From an uncultured Lachnospiraceae bacterium (GTDB taxonomy: Bacteria; Bacillota; Clostridia; Lachnospirales; Lachnospiraceae), in contig CAJUFE010000011.1 in the NCBI GenBank assembly GCA_910585635.1, positions 18,352 to 82,351 of the forward strand: a stretch of 64,000 nucleotides of DNA, written 5' to 3'. The notes under the pieces are model-generated. The model was not told the origin of the DNA, did no database searches, and saw nothing but the letters and a program-made list of their open reading frames with translations. Below, piece after piece: positions 1 through 8,898 of this stretch (position 1 is its first letter; the number at the start of each line of letters is the position of its first letter). Both the position numbers and the translations under genes were made by a program.

Positions 1-1473
1 TGCCGTCTGACCCATCGTCCGGTGAAGTTCGCTTATAATAAAGAAGACCAGTTCCTCCTGTTCGAGTTCCGCTTAGGCTCCAGGATGGACATCGAGTTCG
101 CCATGAAGGACGGGATCGTCACCGCGGTCCGGGGCGACTGGTATGCGGACTGCGGCACGGTGGACGATGCCAGCTATTGTATCACGGCAGTGGGCTTAGG
201 CGAGATGCAGCTGGCCCTGGCGAAATGCCGGGCCTGGGACGTGGACACGGTGATGGCGATCACCAACCGGGCCTACAGCGGCACGGTCCGGGGCTTCGGC
301 GGCCAGGAGCTGAAATCCGCTATGATGCCTCTGGTGGCGGATGCCATGATGAAGGCGGATATCGACCCGATCGAATTTTATAAGAACAACTTCGTCTGTG
401 CCGGCGACCGGTACATGTGGAGAGACTGTATCTGGTACACCTGCCACGAGGTGGATTACCGCCAGACCATCGACGACGCGGCGGCCTCCTTTGGCTGGAA
501 GGATAAATGGAAAGGCTGGTTAAAGCCCACACGGGTGAACGGCAGCAAGCGCGTGGGCGTGGGCGCTTCGATCCACGGCAACGGCGACGTGGGCGAGGAC
601 AGCTCCGAGGCGATCGTGCAGCTGCGCATGAAGGGCCATGTGGTCATCCACTGCTGCGCGGTGGAATCCGGCCAGGGCCAGCGGATGGCGATCGAGAAGA
701 TGGTGGCCGAGGTCCTGAACGTGGATGTCAACATGGTCCATGTGACGCCGCCTTCCGACTGGGATAACCCGGAGGAGTTCGGTCTCTGCGGTTCCCGCGG
801 CACCCTGACCATGGGCACGGCGGTCACACGGGCGGCAGAGGACGCGAAACGCCAGCTGTTCGCGTTAGCGGCGGAGAAGCTGTGCATATCTCCGGAGCAG
901 GTCCGCACAGAGGACGGCTTCCTCTTCGCCTACAATAAACCGGAGGATAAGATCCCCTGGGCAGCGGTGATCCCCTATACCACCGATATCACCGGCAAGG
1001 GCAACTGGAAGGCCAGATATAATGCGCCTAACTGCGTGATCAACCTGGCAGAGGTGGAGGTGGACGTGGATACCGGCGAGACGAGGATGCTGAACATGAC
1101 CATCGGCACGGATGTGGGCCAGATCATCGATCCCAAGGCCTGCGAGATGCAGCTGCAGGGCGGCATCGGTTCCGCCGCGATCGATACCGGTCTGTTCGAG
1201 GAGCATATCCTGGATGAGTACACCGGCCGCTTTGTGACCGGCAACCTGATCGATTATAAGTGGAGGCCCTTCAATGACTTCCCGCCCTTAGATCTTGTGA
1301 TCAATGAGTCCCAGCCCAATATCTCCAGGTTTAGGGCTGTAGGCGTAGGCGAGATCTCCGGGGCAGCCGGAGCGGCGGCGATCCAGATGGCTGTCCAGAA
1401 CGCGATCGGAAAAGAGTACAGGACCTATCCGGCAACGCCGAACAATATCCTGAAGGCTCTGGGCAAAGGTTGA
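1..1473 (+). CDS. Molybdenum hydroxylase, large molybdopterin-binding subunit (xanthine dehydrogenase family), 5' end cut by window
   Basis: This is the molybdopterin-cytosine-dinucleotide-binding subunit of a xanthine dehydrogenase/aldehyde oxidoreductase family enzyme. The frame is open from base 1, so the N-terminal part lies outside the window and the GTG at 22 is only an internal codon. Visible family features are the substrate-channel segment around VESGQGQ and the C-terminal GVGEISGAAGAAA loop, which holds the catalytic Glu that activates the Mo-bound hydroxyl. The stop is followed after 13 bases by the FAD subunit, so the two are one operon. The small [2Fe-2S] subunit is not in the window and presumably lies upstream. 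Substrate cannot be read from sequence; a purine or N-heterocycle is the usual choice in gut clostridia. Confident for family, not for substrate. Confidence 0.9.
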   Translation, partial: CRLTHRPVKFAYNKEDQFLLFEFRLGSRMDIEFAMKDGIVTAVRGDWYADCGTVDDASYCITAVGLGEMQLALAKCRAWDVDTVMAITNRAYSGTVRGFGGQELKSAMMPLVADAMMKADIDPIEFYKNNFVCAGDRYMWRDCIWYTCHEVDYRQTIDDAAASFGWKDKWKGWLKPTRVNGSKRVGVGASIHGNGDVGEDSSEAIVQLRMKGHVVIHCCAVESGQGQRMAIEKMVAEVLNVDVNMVHVTPPSDWDNPEEFGLCGSRGTLTMGTAVTRAAEDAKRQLFALAAEKLCISPEQVRTEDGFLFAYNKPEDKIPWAAVIPYTTDITGKGNWKARYNAPNCVINLAEVEVDVDTGETRMLNMTIGTDVGQIIDPKACEMQLQGGIGSAAIDTGLFEEHILDEYTGRFVTGNLIDYKWRPFNDFPPLDLVINESQPNISRFRAVGVGEISGAAGAAAIQMAVQNAIGKEYRTYPATPNNILKALGKG

Positions 1474-1486
1474 TGGAGGATCAAAT

Positions 1487-3874
1487 ATGGATAATTTTGA
1501 ACATATCAATGCGAAGTCCTTTGAGGCAGCCGGAGCGGCTGTGGAGGACAATAAGGGATTTTCAAAGGTCGTCATGGCAGGCGGCACGGACCTGATGACG
1601 GTCATGCGCACCCGCATCTTAAAGCAGGTCCCGGACAAGGTGGTCAACCTAAAGACGATCCCGGACGGCGCCTATATCCGGGAGGAAGGCAGCCAGATCG
1701 CCATCGGCGCGATCACCAAGCTGAAGGACGTGGAGGCGTCAAAGGAGCTGGACGGCTCCTTGCGGGCGCTCAATGAGGCGGCTCATACAGTGGCTACGCC
1801 CCTGATCCGCAACATCGGCACCATCGGCGGGAACATCTGCCAGGATGTGCGCTGCTGGTATTACCGTTATCCGGAGGATGGCGGCGGGATCTTAGATTGT
1901 GCCAGGAAGGGCGGCAAGGAATGCTATGCCATCCGCGGCGACAACCGCTATCACTCGATCTTCGGCGGTATGAAGACGAAGACCACCGGCTGTTCCTCTG
2001 CCTGTCCCGTGGGGACGGATATCGGCAGCTATATGGAGTTTTTGCGCAACGACGACATGCAGGGCGCCTGCGATGTGCTGATCGGCTATAACCCCTTGGG
2101 CGCCATCACCGGCCGGATCTGCGCCCATCCCTGCCAGGATCATTGTAACCGTGGGAACCTGGCGGCTACGGAAGCGCCGGGTGAAGGCGACGACTGCGTG
2201 GCGATCCACACAGTGGAGCGCTGCATGGGCGACTACATGTTCGCCCATCCGGAGCGGTACTACGGGGCTCCCAAGGAGGAGACCGGCAAAAAAGTGGTCC
2301 TGGTGGGCTCCGGCCCCGCAGGCCTGACCGCGGCCTATTATCTGCGCAAGGCCGGCCATGACGTGACGATCCTGGATTCCCAGGAGAAGCCAGGCGGCAT
2401 GCTCCGCTACGCGATCCCCAACTACAGGCTGCCTTTAAGCTATGTGGACCGGATCGAAGAGCTGTATAAAGGCATGGGCATCAAGTTCCAGTGCGGCGTG
2501 ACCGTAGGAAAGGATATGGAAGCGGCTGAGCTGGAAGAGAAGTATGACAAGGTATTTTACGCTACCGGCGCATGGAGCCGTCCGGTGCTGGGATTTGACG
2601 GAGAAGAGTTCACCGAGTTTGGCTTATCCTTCTTAGTGGAGGTCAACCAGTGGATGCAGAAGAAGGAGCGCAAGCATGTGCTGGTCATCGGCGGCGGTAA
2701 CGTGGCCATGGACGTGGCGGTCACCGCTAAACGTCTGGGCGCGGAGAGTGTGACCTTAGCCTGTCTGGAGTCCAGAGAAGAGATGCCCTCCAGCGAGGAA
2801 GAGATCAAGAGGGCCCTGGAGGAAGGGATCCAGATCATGAACAGCTACGGCGTGTCCAAGGCCTTATATGCGGACGGCAAGGTGACCGGCATGGAGCTGA
2901 AGCGCTGTGTATCGGTCTACGACGAGGATCACCGGTTCGTCCCGGCATATGACGACAGCGAGCTGCTCACGATCGACGCGGATTCCGTGCTGATGGCGGC
3001 CGGACAGAAGGTGGATTTATCCTTCTTAAAGGAAGAGTATGATCTGGCCGTGGAGAAGGGCCGCATCAAGGCGGATGAGGTGACCCAGAGGACCAGCCAC
3101 AAGGATGTATACGCAGGCGGCGACGCGGTGTCCGGCCCCTCTACCGTAGCCCTGGCGATCCGCCATGGCCGGGAGGCTGCCAAGGATATCAACAACAGTT
3201 ATAAGATCGCATGTCCGGCATACTACCAGAAGAAGGGCTTTACCACCTTTGCGCCGGAATGTCTGGATCTAAAGGAGTCCGTGAAGGATATCGAGACGCC
3301 TGTGGCAGAGCGCAGGATCGACCGGGAGGATTCGGAGACGGTGTCCCAGGAGGCGGTGTTTGCCGAGGCAAAGCGCTGCATGAACTGCTCCTGCTACTCG
3401 GTGAACGCGTCGGATCTCTCCCCGATCCTGGTGATGAACGAGGCCCAGATCGTCACCACTAAGAAGACGATCGCCGCCGCAGACTTCTTTACCACCGAGC
3501 TGGATGTGAAGGATATGCTGGAGCCCGGCGAGCTGGTGAAGGAGATCCGGGTCAATAAGATGGAAGGCTATACCACCCATTATGAGAAGCTGCGGATCCG
3601 CCCGGCGATCGACTTCGCCATCATCAGCCTGACCACAGCGGTGAAGAAGGACGGCGATAAGGTGGAGGATATCCGCATGGTGCTGGGCGGTGTGGCGCCT
3701 GTGCCGATCCGTCTGTATAAGGTGGAGGAGTACCTCAAGGGGAAGGCCATGACAGGGGACGTGATCGAGACCGCTGTGGAGATGGCCCTGGAGGGAAGCT
3801 TCGTGCTGCAAAAGAACGCGGCTAAGATCACCCAGACCAAGACCTATGTGAGACGGTTCCTGGAAAGCATCTGA
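1487..3874 (+). CDS. Molybdenum hydroxylase FAD subunit with an inserted GltD-like NAD(P)H oxidoreductase
   Basis: 795 residues, where ordinary FAD subunits are near 290. Residues 1-165 are the FAD-binding half (VVMAGGTDL near 28-36; IRNIGTIGGNI at 107-117). Cysteines 118, 123, 138 and 146 sit in an insertion like the 4Fe-4S loop of 4-hydroxybenzoyl-CoA-reductase-type beta subunits. Residues about 166-634 are a complete glutamate synthase small subunit-like module: Cys-rich 4Fe-4S domain (CSSACP, then CAHPCQDHC), FAD Rossmann motif GSGPAGLTAAYYL, and NAD(P)H Rossmann motif GGGNVAMDVA. From about 632 (MNCSCYSVNASDLSPIL) the flavoprotein resumes and ends with the CODH-flavoprotein C-terminal domain. 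The parent domain is thus split and the second enzyme nested inside it without frameshift. Inference: the module gives the hydroxylase its own NAD(P)H/ferredoxin exchange site. Confidence 0.88.
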   Translation: MDNFEHINAKSFEAAGAAVEDNKGFSKVVMAGGTDLMTVMRTRILKQVPDKVVNLKTIPDGAYIREEGSQIAIGAITKLKDVEASKELDGSLRALNEAAHTVATPLIRNIGTIGGNICQDVRCWYYRYPEDGGGILDCARKGGKECYAIRGDNRYHSIFGGMKTKTTGCSSACPVGTDIGSYMEFLRNDDMQGACDVLIGYNPLGAITGRICAHPCQDHCNRGNLAATEAPGEGDDCVAIHTVERCMGDYMFAHPERYYGAPKEETGKKVVLVGSGPAGLTAAYYLRKAGHDVTILDSQEKPGGMLRYAIPNYRLPLSYVDRIEELYKGMGIKFQCGVTVGKDMEAAELEEKYDKVFYATGAWSRPVLGFDGEEFTEFGLSFLVEVNQWMQKKERKHVLVIGGGNVAMDVAVTAKRLGAESVTLACLESREEMPSSEEEIKRALEEGIQIMNSYGVSKALYADGKVTGMELKRCVSVYDEDHRFVPAYDDSELLTIDADSVLMAAGQKVDLSFLKEEYDLAVEKGRIKADEVTQRTSHKDVYAGGDAVSGPSTVALAIRHGREAAKDINNSYKIACPAYYQKKGFTTFAPECLDLKESVKDIETPVAERRIDREDSETVSQEAVFAEAKRCMNCSCYSVNASDLSPILVMNEAQIVTTKKTIAAADFFTTELDVKDMLEPGELVKEIRVNKMEGYTTHYEKLRIRPAIDFAIISLTTAVKKDGDKVEDIRMVLGGVAPVPIRLYKVEEYLKGKAMTGDVIETAVEMALEGSFVLQKNAAKITQTKTYVRRFLESI

Positions 3875-3941
3875 CGGTAACTCCCTGTAAAATGCGCTCC
3901 GCCGGTACGTTCTGCGTGGTGGGCGCGCCTGCTGTCAGATG
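3868..3941 (+). repeat. Long inverted repeat over the stop codon of the FAD-subunit gene
   Basis: The 8-mer CATCTGAC at 3868-3875, which contains the stop codon, is repeated as its exact reverse complement GTCAGATG at 3934-3941. The loop is about 58 bases, GC-rich, and there is no T-run, so it is not a typical intrinsic terminator. It may be an mRNA 3'-end structure or a remnant of an intergenic repeat. Confidence 0.4.
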
Positions 3942-4021
3942 CATGGAGGTTTGGAGAGCAGAGGAGAGGGTGGAGAGATGACCCTCTGCGATGCTCTCCA
4001 CACTTATAAAGGAGGGGTTTC

Positions 4022-5236
4022 ATGAAACAGATAAGCAAAAGCTACCAATGGACTGTGCTGATGATCCTCTGTGTCGGTACAGCTATTTTATACTACTCGA
4101 ATATGATCTTTGCTGTCCGTGCCGTGGATACATTAGAGAAATTCCAGATCAGCGAGGGACAGCTGGCGGCGATCTCCACCATCGGAGGCCTGCCGGGCGC
4201 TTTCTTAAGCATCGTGGTAGGGCGTGTGCTGGACCAGAAGGGGGTCAAGCGGTTCGTGTCCCTGGGATTGATCTTGACGGCGGCCTGTATGGTCTATCGG
4301 ATCTTTGCAAAAAGCTATATGGAGCTTTTGATCGCCACGGTCCTGATCGGCGTGTTCCTCCTGCCGATCATCATCGTGGGGCCCAAGATGGTGGGCGGTG
4401 TCTTCCTCCCGGAGCAGATGCCCCTGGCCATGGGGGTGTACGGCTCCGCAGGAGGCTTGGGGACCACCCTGGCCTTTGCCACCGGTAATGCCTACCCCAG
4501 CCTGGAGACGGCATTTACAGGTGTGGCCGCGCTGGGGATCGTCCTCTTGGCCGCATGGCTCCTGGTGGTAAAAGAGCCGGCTGGCGAAAAAGGACCGGAC
4601 CCGGGCGCGATGCCCCAGGGGGAGATGGGAAGGGTCCTAAAGAGCCCCAACATGTGGAAGGTCATGTTCTGCTCCGGCTTTGCGGTGGGGGCCTCCCTGC
4701 TGATCAACACCTACCTGACCCAGGCCTTTATCCTGGAAAAGGGCGTGGCCCCGGCTGTGGCCTCGGCCATCGGCACCACCTTGAACTGCTGCCTGATCAT
4801 CGGCGGCATTTTGGCTGGCGCGGTCATCGGAAAGCTGGGGAAGATCAACCTGCCCTACGCCTTCATCTGTATCGTAGGCGCATTGTTCTACTTAGCCTCC
4901 TACCTGCTGCCCTATAGCCCGCTGACCTTTGTGCTGGTGGCCCTGGGCGGGCTGATCTGCTCCGGTTCCGTGGGAGTCAGCTTTACCAGGATCCCGCTCC
5001 TGCCCATGACCGGCGACTTCGGCCCGGACAGCATCGGCACGGCTACCGGTATGAACCAGACCGCGCTGGGGATCATGTCCTTTGCGCTGCCCACCGTGAT
5101 CGCCTCCATCGCTGGCAATAACTATATGATGGTGTTCGTCATCGCCGTGATCTTCCTGGTGCTCTGCGGCATTGTGGGGTTGACCATCCCAGAGCTGGGC
5201 GAGAAAGGGAAGCTGGCACAGGGACAGAAGAGATAG
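4022..5236 (+). CDS. MFS transporter
   Basis: 404-residue polytopic protein with about twelve hydrophobic segments, typical of the major facilitator superfamily. A conserved-looking loop after TM2 (GRVLDQKGVKRF) matches the MFS G-x-x-x-D-x-x-G-x-K/R motif. The start is well supported: AAAGGAGG lies about seven bases upstream of ATG 4022. It follows the molybdenum hydroxylase genes by 147 bases on the same strand and ends at an intrinsic terminator, so it may import the hydroxylase substrate or export its product. That is context inference only; MFS sequence alone does not give the substrate. The C-terminus is short and charged (GEKGKLAQGQKR). Confidence 0.85.
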   Translation: MKQISKSYQWTVLMILCVGTAILYYSNMIFAVRAVDTLEKFQISEGQLAAISTIGGLPGAFLSIVVGRVLDQKGVKRFVSLGLILTAACMVYRIFAKSYMELLIATVLIGVFLLPIIIVGPKMVGGVFLPEQMPLAMGVYGSAGGLGTTLAFATGNAYPSLETAFTGVAALGIVLLAAWLLVVKEPAGEKGPDPGAMPQGEMGRVLKSPNMWKVMFCSGFAVGASLLINTYLTQAFILEKGVAPAVASAIGTTLNCCLIIGGILAGAVIGKLGKINLPYAFICIVGALFYLASYLLPYSPLTFVLVALGGLICSGSVGVSFTRIPLLPMTGDFGPDSIGTATGMNQTALGIMSFALPTVIASIAGNNYMMVFVIAVIFLVLCGIVGLTIPELGEKGKLAQGQKR

Positions 5237-5288
5237 GGAGGAGAGATGGGAAGGAGAGAAGAGGGAAAGAGATAAGATCGCGAAGGGG

Positions 5289-5321
5289 AAGCTGCGTTCG
5301 AGGTTTGGACGCAGCTTTTTT
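5289..5321 (+). terminator. Intrinsic terminator after the MFS gene
   Basis: Nine-base-pair perfect stem AAGCTGCGT/ACGCAGCTT (5289-5297 and 5309-5317), 11-base loop, followed directly by a run of T. It closes the molybdenum hydroxylase-MFS transcription unit. Confidence 0.85.
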
Positions 5322-5362
5322 GGGTCAGTGGCTTTTACAGGTCGGCCATGTACGGGTTTTGA

Positions 5363-5391
5363 TCGACAAAGTGTCCTTTGTTTGTTATGAT
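5363..5391 (+). promoter_or_regulatory. Candidate SigA promoter for the CobD-like gene
   Basis: TCGACA (5363-5368) and TATGAT (5386-5391) are separated by 17 bases; each matches five of six consensus positions. It lies 132 bases before the ATG at 5524. I looked for a cobalamin riboswitch in this leader and saw none. Confidence 0.45.
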
Positions 5392-5523
5392 GGTCAGTAG
5401 GATAAGGCTGGTAGGAGCTTTGTAGGGCAAGAAGGATACAGGTAACTGTAGGAAATGGAGAAAAATAAATTTTTATAGACAGATACGTCATTTTATAGTA
5501 AGGGAAACAGATGGGGGAGCAGG

Positions 5524-6648
5524 ATGGAGTTTTATCATGGCGGGGATATCTACAGCCAGGAGATCTTATGGGACCGTTCGGTCAATATCAACCCGCTGAG
5601 AGCGCCGGAGGGAGTGCGGGAGGCGGTCCGGCGGTCGGCCGCGGTCTGTGAGCGATACCCGGACGGCCGTTGCCGGGGGTTGACAAGGAAGCTGGCCAGG
5701 CGGCATGGGGTCCCGGAGGAGGCGGTGCTGTGCGGGAACGGGGCGGCAGATCTGCTTTTTCAGATGGTCTTTGGCGAGCGTCCACGGCAGGGCTGGCTCC
5801 TGGCTCCCACCTTTTCCGGTTATGAACAGGCGCTGGCCGGCGGGGGAGCGGGGATCTCCTATCTGACGCTCCGGAAGGAGGCGCATTTCCGACCGGATGT
5901 ACAGCAGCTGATCGGGCAGTTGGCTGTAGATCTGCAGGACAGTTGCCCACTGCGACAGCCTGTTGTGCCAGGGGATGGCGGTCTGGGGCCTGGCTATCTT
6001 TTTCTATGTAACCCCAACAATCCTACGGGTCTGGCTTTAGAGCGAGGGGAGCTGGAGGCACTGGCGGCTTTTGCGGAGGGAGCGAAGATCCGGCTGGTGG
6101 TGGATGAGTGTTTCCTGGACTTTTTAGAAGAGCCGGAGCGCTATACCATGGTCCCGGCGCTGGAGCGTTACCCCCATATGGTGGTCCTGAAGGCCTTCAC
6201 CAAGATCTACGGGATGGCGGGGCTCCGCCTGGGGTATTGTCTGACCATGGACAGGGGACTGATCCAGGCTATGGAGAGGGTCCGCCAGCCCTGGCCGGTG
6301 TCGCTGACGGCGCAGATGGCGGGGGAGGCGGCGTTGGAGGAAGGGGCGTATCTGATCAAGACCAGGCAGGTGGTCCGGCAGGGGAGGGAGCAGCTGTCCC
6401 AGGGGTTAAAGGCTCTGGGCTTCTGGGTCTGCCCTTCCCAGGCCAACTACCTGCTGTTTCAAGATCTGCGGCCGGGAGCGGAGGATGGCCGTCTGGGGCG
6501 GGCCTTACTGGAGCAGAAGCTCCTGCTGCGTTCCTGCCGGGATTATCACGGGCTGGACGGCAGCTATTACCGGACCTGTGTGGGGCTTAAGGAGGAGAAC
6601 GACCACCTGCTGGCGATGCTGGGGAGACTGTACCGCCCTCTGAGCTGA
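5524..6648 (+). CDS. CobD-like PLP-dependent aminotransferase/decarboxylase (threonine-phosphate decarboxylase family)
   Basis: 374-residue fold-type I PLP enzyme. It begins with YHGGDIY and SVNINPLRAPEGV, matching the HGGN...ANINPLG opening of L-threonine-O-3-phosphate decarboxylase (CobD) rather than ordinary HisC. Other family marks are CNPNNPTG, the VVDECFLDF strand, the PLP-lysine region KAFTKIYGMAGLRLGY, and the C-terminal RSCRDYHGLDGSYYR. CobD makes (R)-1-amino-2-propanol phosphate for the lower loop of cobalamin. No other cobalamin gene or B12 riboswitch is near, so the enzyme is an orphan here and could instead be a HisC-like aminotransferase. ATG 5524 is preceded by GGGGGAGCAGG. Fold is certain, exact reaction less so. 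Confidence 0.78.
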   Translation: MEFYHGGDIYSQEILWDRSVNINPLRAPEGVREAVRRSAAVCERYPDGRCRGLTRKLARRHGVPEEAVLCGNGAADLLFQMVFGERPRQGWLLAPTFSGYEQALAGGGAGISYLTLRKEAHFRPDVQQLIGQLAVDLQDSCPLRQPVVPGDGGLGPGYLFLCNPNNPTGLALERGELEALAAFAEGAKIRLVVDECFLDFLEEPERYTMVPALERYPHMVVLKAFTKIYGMAGLRLGYCLTMDRGLIQAMERVRQPWPVSLTAQMAGEAALEEGAYLIKTRQVVRQGREQLSQGLKALGFWVCPSQANYLLFQDLRPGAEDGRLGRALLEQKLLLRSCRDYHGLDGSYYRTCVGLKEENDHLLAMLGRLYRPLS

Positions 6649-6762
6649 CGCTAGGCAGGTGGATCGGCTGCTGGGCTGACACTGTACAGATAGGCTGTCC
6701 GCAGATGGACACAAAGACAGATGGATATGCCTTGTGCGATCTTTCTATAATGGTCAGTCAGA

Positions 6763-7350
6763 TCATGGACAGTCTCCGCATCCGTTTTTAGGGATCGGCT
6801 GCAGGGCTGTGCTCAGGCGGCTGTTCTGGTATCCTCCGCTGAAGGTCACATCCCGGCCGAACCAGGCCGGGGGCGTGAAGTGTTCGGCGGCTTCCACCGT
6901 TGGGAATTCCACCTCGGCCAGCACCAGCCCCGCATACGTCCCTTCAAAAACATCCAGCTCGATCACAAGGGGATCTGCTGGCGGGCAAGCACTCTGTGGG
7001 GGCTGCCCCTTCTCCTGGTCTGTCTGGGCAGTATCCTGGACAGCTGTCTGCCACGGGCTTGTCCCCTCCGGATATTGGCTGTCTAAGGGGATCTTGTAGC
7101 GGCGCTTTGTGAGCACGATCCCGTCGGCTTTTTGGATCAGGTGGGCATAGGCCTCCTGGGTCAGCGGCAGGTTATATTCCTCCCGGGCCAGGAGGCCTTT
7201 GCCTTTATAGGTCAGGTAGTAAGTCTCATCCTCCTTCCGCACCCGGACCACAGGGGAGGTGTTCAGATAGCCCTGTTCGATGTGGCTGGATGGGTAGGCG
7301 GTATAGTCTGTGGGCAGCTGAGCCACCAGATATTTGCGTTCGATCTCCAT
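6763..7350 (-). CDS. CYTH domain protein (inorganic triphosphatase-like)
   Basis: 195 residues starting MEIERKYLV, the hallmark ExExK opening of the CYTH (CyaB-thiamine triphosphatase) fold. The family binds triphosphate groups in an acidic/basic beta-tunnel with divalent metal. The usual later strands are visible: VVRVRKEDETYYLTYKGKG, VLTKRRYKIP and VIELDVFEGTYAGLVLAEVEFP. An insertion of about 25 polar residues (TSPWQTAVQDTAQTDQEK onward) separates two strands. The start is placed at 7350 because AAAGGAG lies just upstream on the minus strand; the frame stays open to 7965 but the extra part has no family match. Likely an inorganic tripolyphosphatase or an uncharacterised nucleotide/triphosphate hydrolase. 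It stands alone, convergent with the CobD-like gene. Confidence 0.85.
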   Translation of the reverse strand: MEIERKYLVAQLPTDYTAYPSSHIEQGYLNTSPVVRVRKEDETYYLTYKGKGLLAREEYNLPLTQEAYAHLIQKADGIVLTKRRYKIPLDSQYPEGTSPWQTAVQDTAQTDQEKGQPPQSACPPADPLVIELDVFEGTYAGLVLAEVEFPTVEAAEHFTPPAWFGRDVTFSGGYQNSRLSTALQPIPKNGCGDCP

Positions 7351-7575
7351 GTCCGTAAGACTCCTTTCTTGAGGGAGGTCCCCTTTTGCTATAAGGCCAT
7401 ATCCAAAATGGTATATACGGATTATAAGCGGATGCGGCGGTCTAGTCAAGTATGGGGGGCAGCCGCTTTTGCGACAGTGCCGCCGTGGACTTGCTATCCC
7501 CTGGTTTTGATGGTAAGATGAGATGGTGGAGGCGTGTTCCACAGCTTGGAGGAGGCTACGACAGGAGAGAGGGCT

Positions 7576-8340
7576 ATGATACGCATTAAAGATATCGCGG
7601 AACGCGTAGGGGTAAGTGCGACAACGGTGTCCAATGTGGAGGAGATCATCCGTCAGGCTAAGGTCTGGAACCTGGACGGATTGATCGCTTGTAATCTGCA
7701 GCCAGGGGTGATCAGACACCTCCATACACTTTATCAGAAGCCGCTGGTGTCTTTGGATGCTTACCTGGAGGATGGAGGCTCCTATATCAATATCGGGATC
7801 GATGACTTTGGCGGGGGATATGAGATGGGGCGGTATCTGGCCGCCATGGGACACCGTAGGATCTTGATGATATCGGATAATGATCAGAAGGTTGACCATG
7901 AACGTTGGCTGGGACTGAAAAAGGGGCTGGAGGAGGCAGGGGTCCCGGTTTCGGAAGGACAGCATCTGATCGTTTCGAATATATATAGGGAACGGCTGGT
8001 CCAGTATAAGCAGTATAAGGAACTATTGAGAAAGCAGACAGCTCTCTTTTTTTCCTCCGATCTTTATGCCCTTGAGGCTTGTCCTATTTTGCGGGAGATG
8101 GGGTTTCGGATACCGGAAGGATTGTCCCTGGCAGGATTTGACGACCTGTTTTGTTCTGGATTTATGACGCCGAAGCTGACCACGATCCGGCAGGATATCG
8201 AACAGAAGGCCAGGATGGCGGTGGATGCTTTGTTCAGCCTGATGGATGGAGATGAACAAAGAGAGTGGGTCCTTCCGGTGGAACTGGTCAAGAGGGGCTC
8301 TGTAAGACGGATAGAAAAGAGAGAAGAGATATTTGTTTGA
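7576..8340 (+). pseudogene. LacI-family transcriptional regulator with an internal in-frame deletion
   Basis: The start ATG 7576 follows AGGAGAGAGGGCT. The first 20 residues (MIRIKDIAERVGVSATTVSN) are the LacI helix-turn-helix helices 1 and 2. The sequence then jumps directly to EEIIRQAKVWNLDGLIAC, which in full-length family members lies about 80-90 residues further on. The third helix, the hinge helix and the first strands of the effector domain are missing. The rest of the periplasmic-binding-like domain is intact (DDFGGGYEMGRYL, GFDDLFCSGFMTPKLTTIRQD). At 254 residues against the usual 330-340 it should not bind its operator properly. It lies just before a truncated ABC permease and an alpha-glucosidase, so it was presumably their local regulator. 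Frame is preserved, so a residual effector-binding protein may still be made. Confidence 0.8.
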
Positions 8341-8367
8341 TCTGATGGTTTTGCACAAAACTAATTG

Positions 8368-8395
8368 ACACAGGCGGAGGCCTGTGTTATTTTTT
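8368..8395 (+). terminator. Intrinsic terminator after the LacI remnant
   Basis: Perfect 8-bp stem ACACAGGC/GCCTGTGT (8368-8375, 8380-8387) with a 4-base loop, then TTATTTTTT. It sits immediately before the truncated permease, so the fragment downstream is probably not expressed from the regulator's promoter. Confidence 0.85.
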
Positions 8396-8405
8396 GGTAT
8401 AGGTT

Positions 8406-8864
8406 TTGCGCGAGATGAAGCAGACCGCCCAGCTGGGGATCGCGAATGTAGTTGGCGTTATCGTGTGTTATGTGGTATTCTATATGCCGATGAACATGCT
8501 TTTGTATTCGGGATATCTGGTCAATATCCCTGTAGCTTTGGAGGAAGCGGCTCGGGTGGACGGCGCCAGTACCTGGCGGACTTACTGGAGCATCATCTTT
8601 CCCATCATGAAGCCTATGCATGCGACCGTGGCCGTGCTGACGGCCCTTGGGACCTGGAATGATGTGATGACGCCCCTTGTCATCATGTCCGGCGGCGGTA
8701 TGAACACGCTGCCATTGGCCCAGATGACATTCCAGACCCAGTTTGGCACTAATTATAACCTTGCGTTTGCTTCTTACCTGCTGGCGCTGATCCCGATCCT
8801 GATCTTCTATCTGGTATGCCAGAAACAGATCTTAAACGGCGTTGTGAACGGTGCGGTGAAGTGA
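8406..8864 (+). pseudogene. Carbohydrate ABC transporter permease (MalG type), N-terminally truncated
   Basis: Only the C-terminal half of a MalG-like permease remains, about 150 residues where full proteins have about 275-300. It contains the EAA cytoplasmic loop that contacts the ATPase (EEAARVDGASTWRTYWSIIFP) and the final membrane spans, ending NGVVNGAVK. The frame opens just after an in-frame TAG at 8400-8402, with no ribosome binding site and no upstream membrane spans. The binding protein and MalF partner expected in such loci are absent. Together with the internally deleted LacI gene this indicates deletion of a transporter segment. The alpha-glucosidase follows after 34 bases. Confidence 0.82.
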
Positions 8865-8898
8865 GCGATAGTTTAAAAGGATAAGGAGAACGATCCCG

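Noticed and set aside
5322..5523. Possible cobalamin riboswitch upstream of the CobD-like gene
   Set aside because: No B12-box-like sequence or the expected long structured leader could be found; only a promoter-like site is supported.
7351..7965. Upstream extension of the CYTH reading frame on the minus strand
   Set aside because: The extra about 200 residues have no domain, overlap the LacI gene on the other strand, and the CYTH start at 7350 has its own AAAGGAG.
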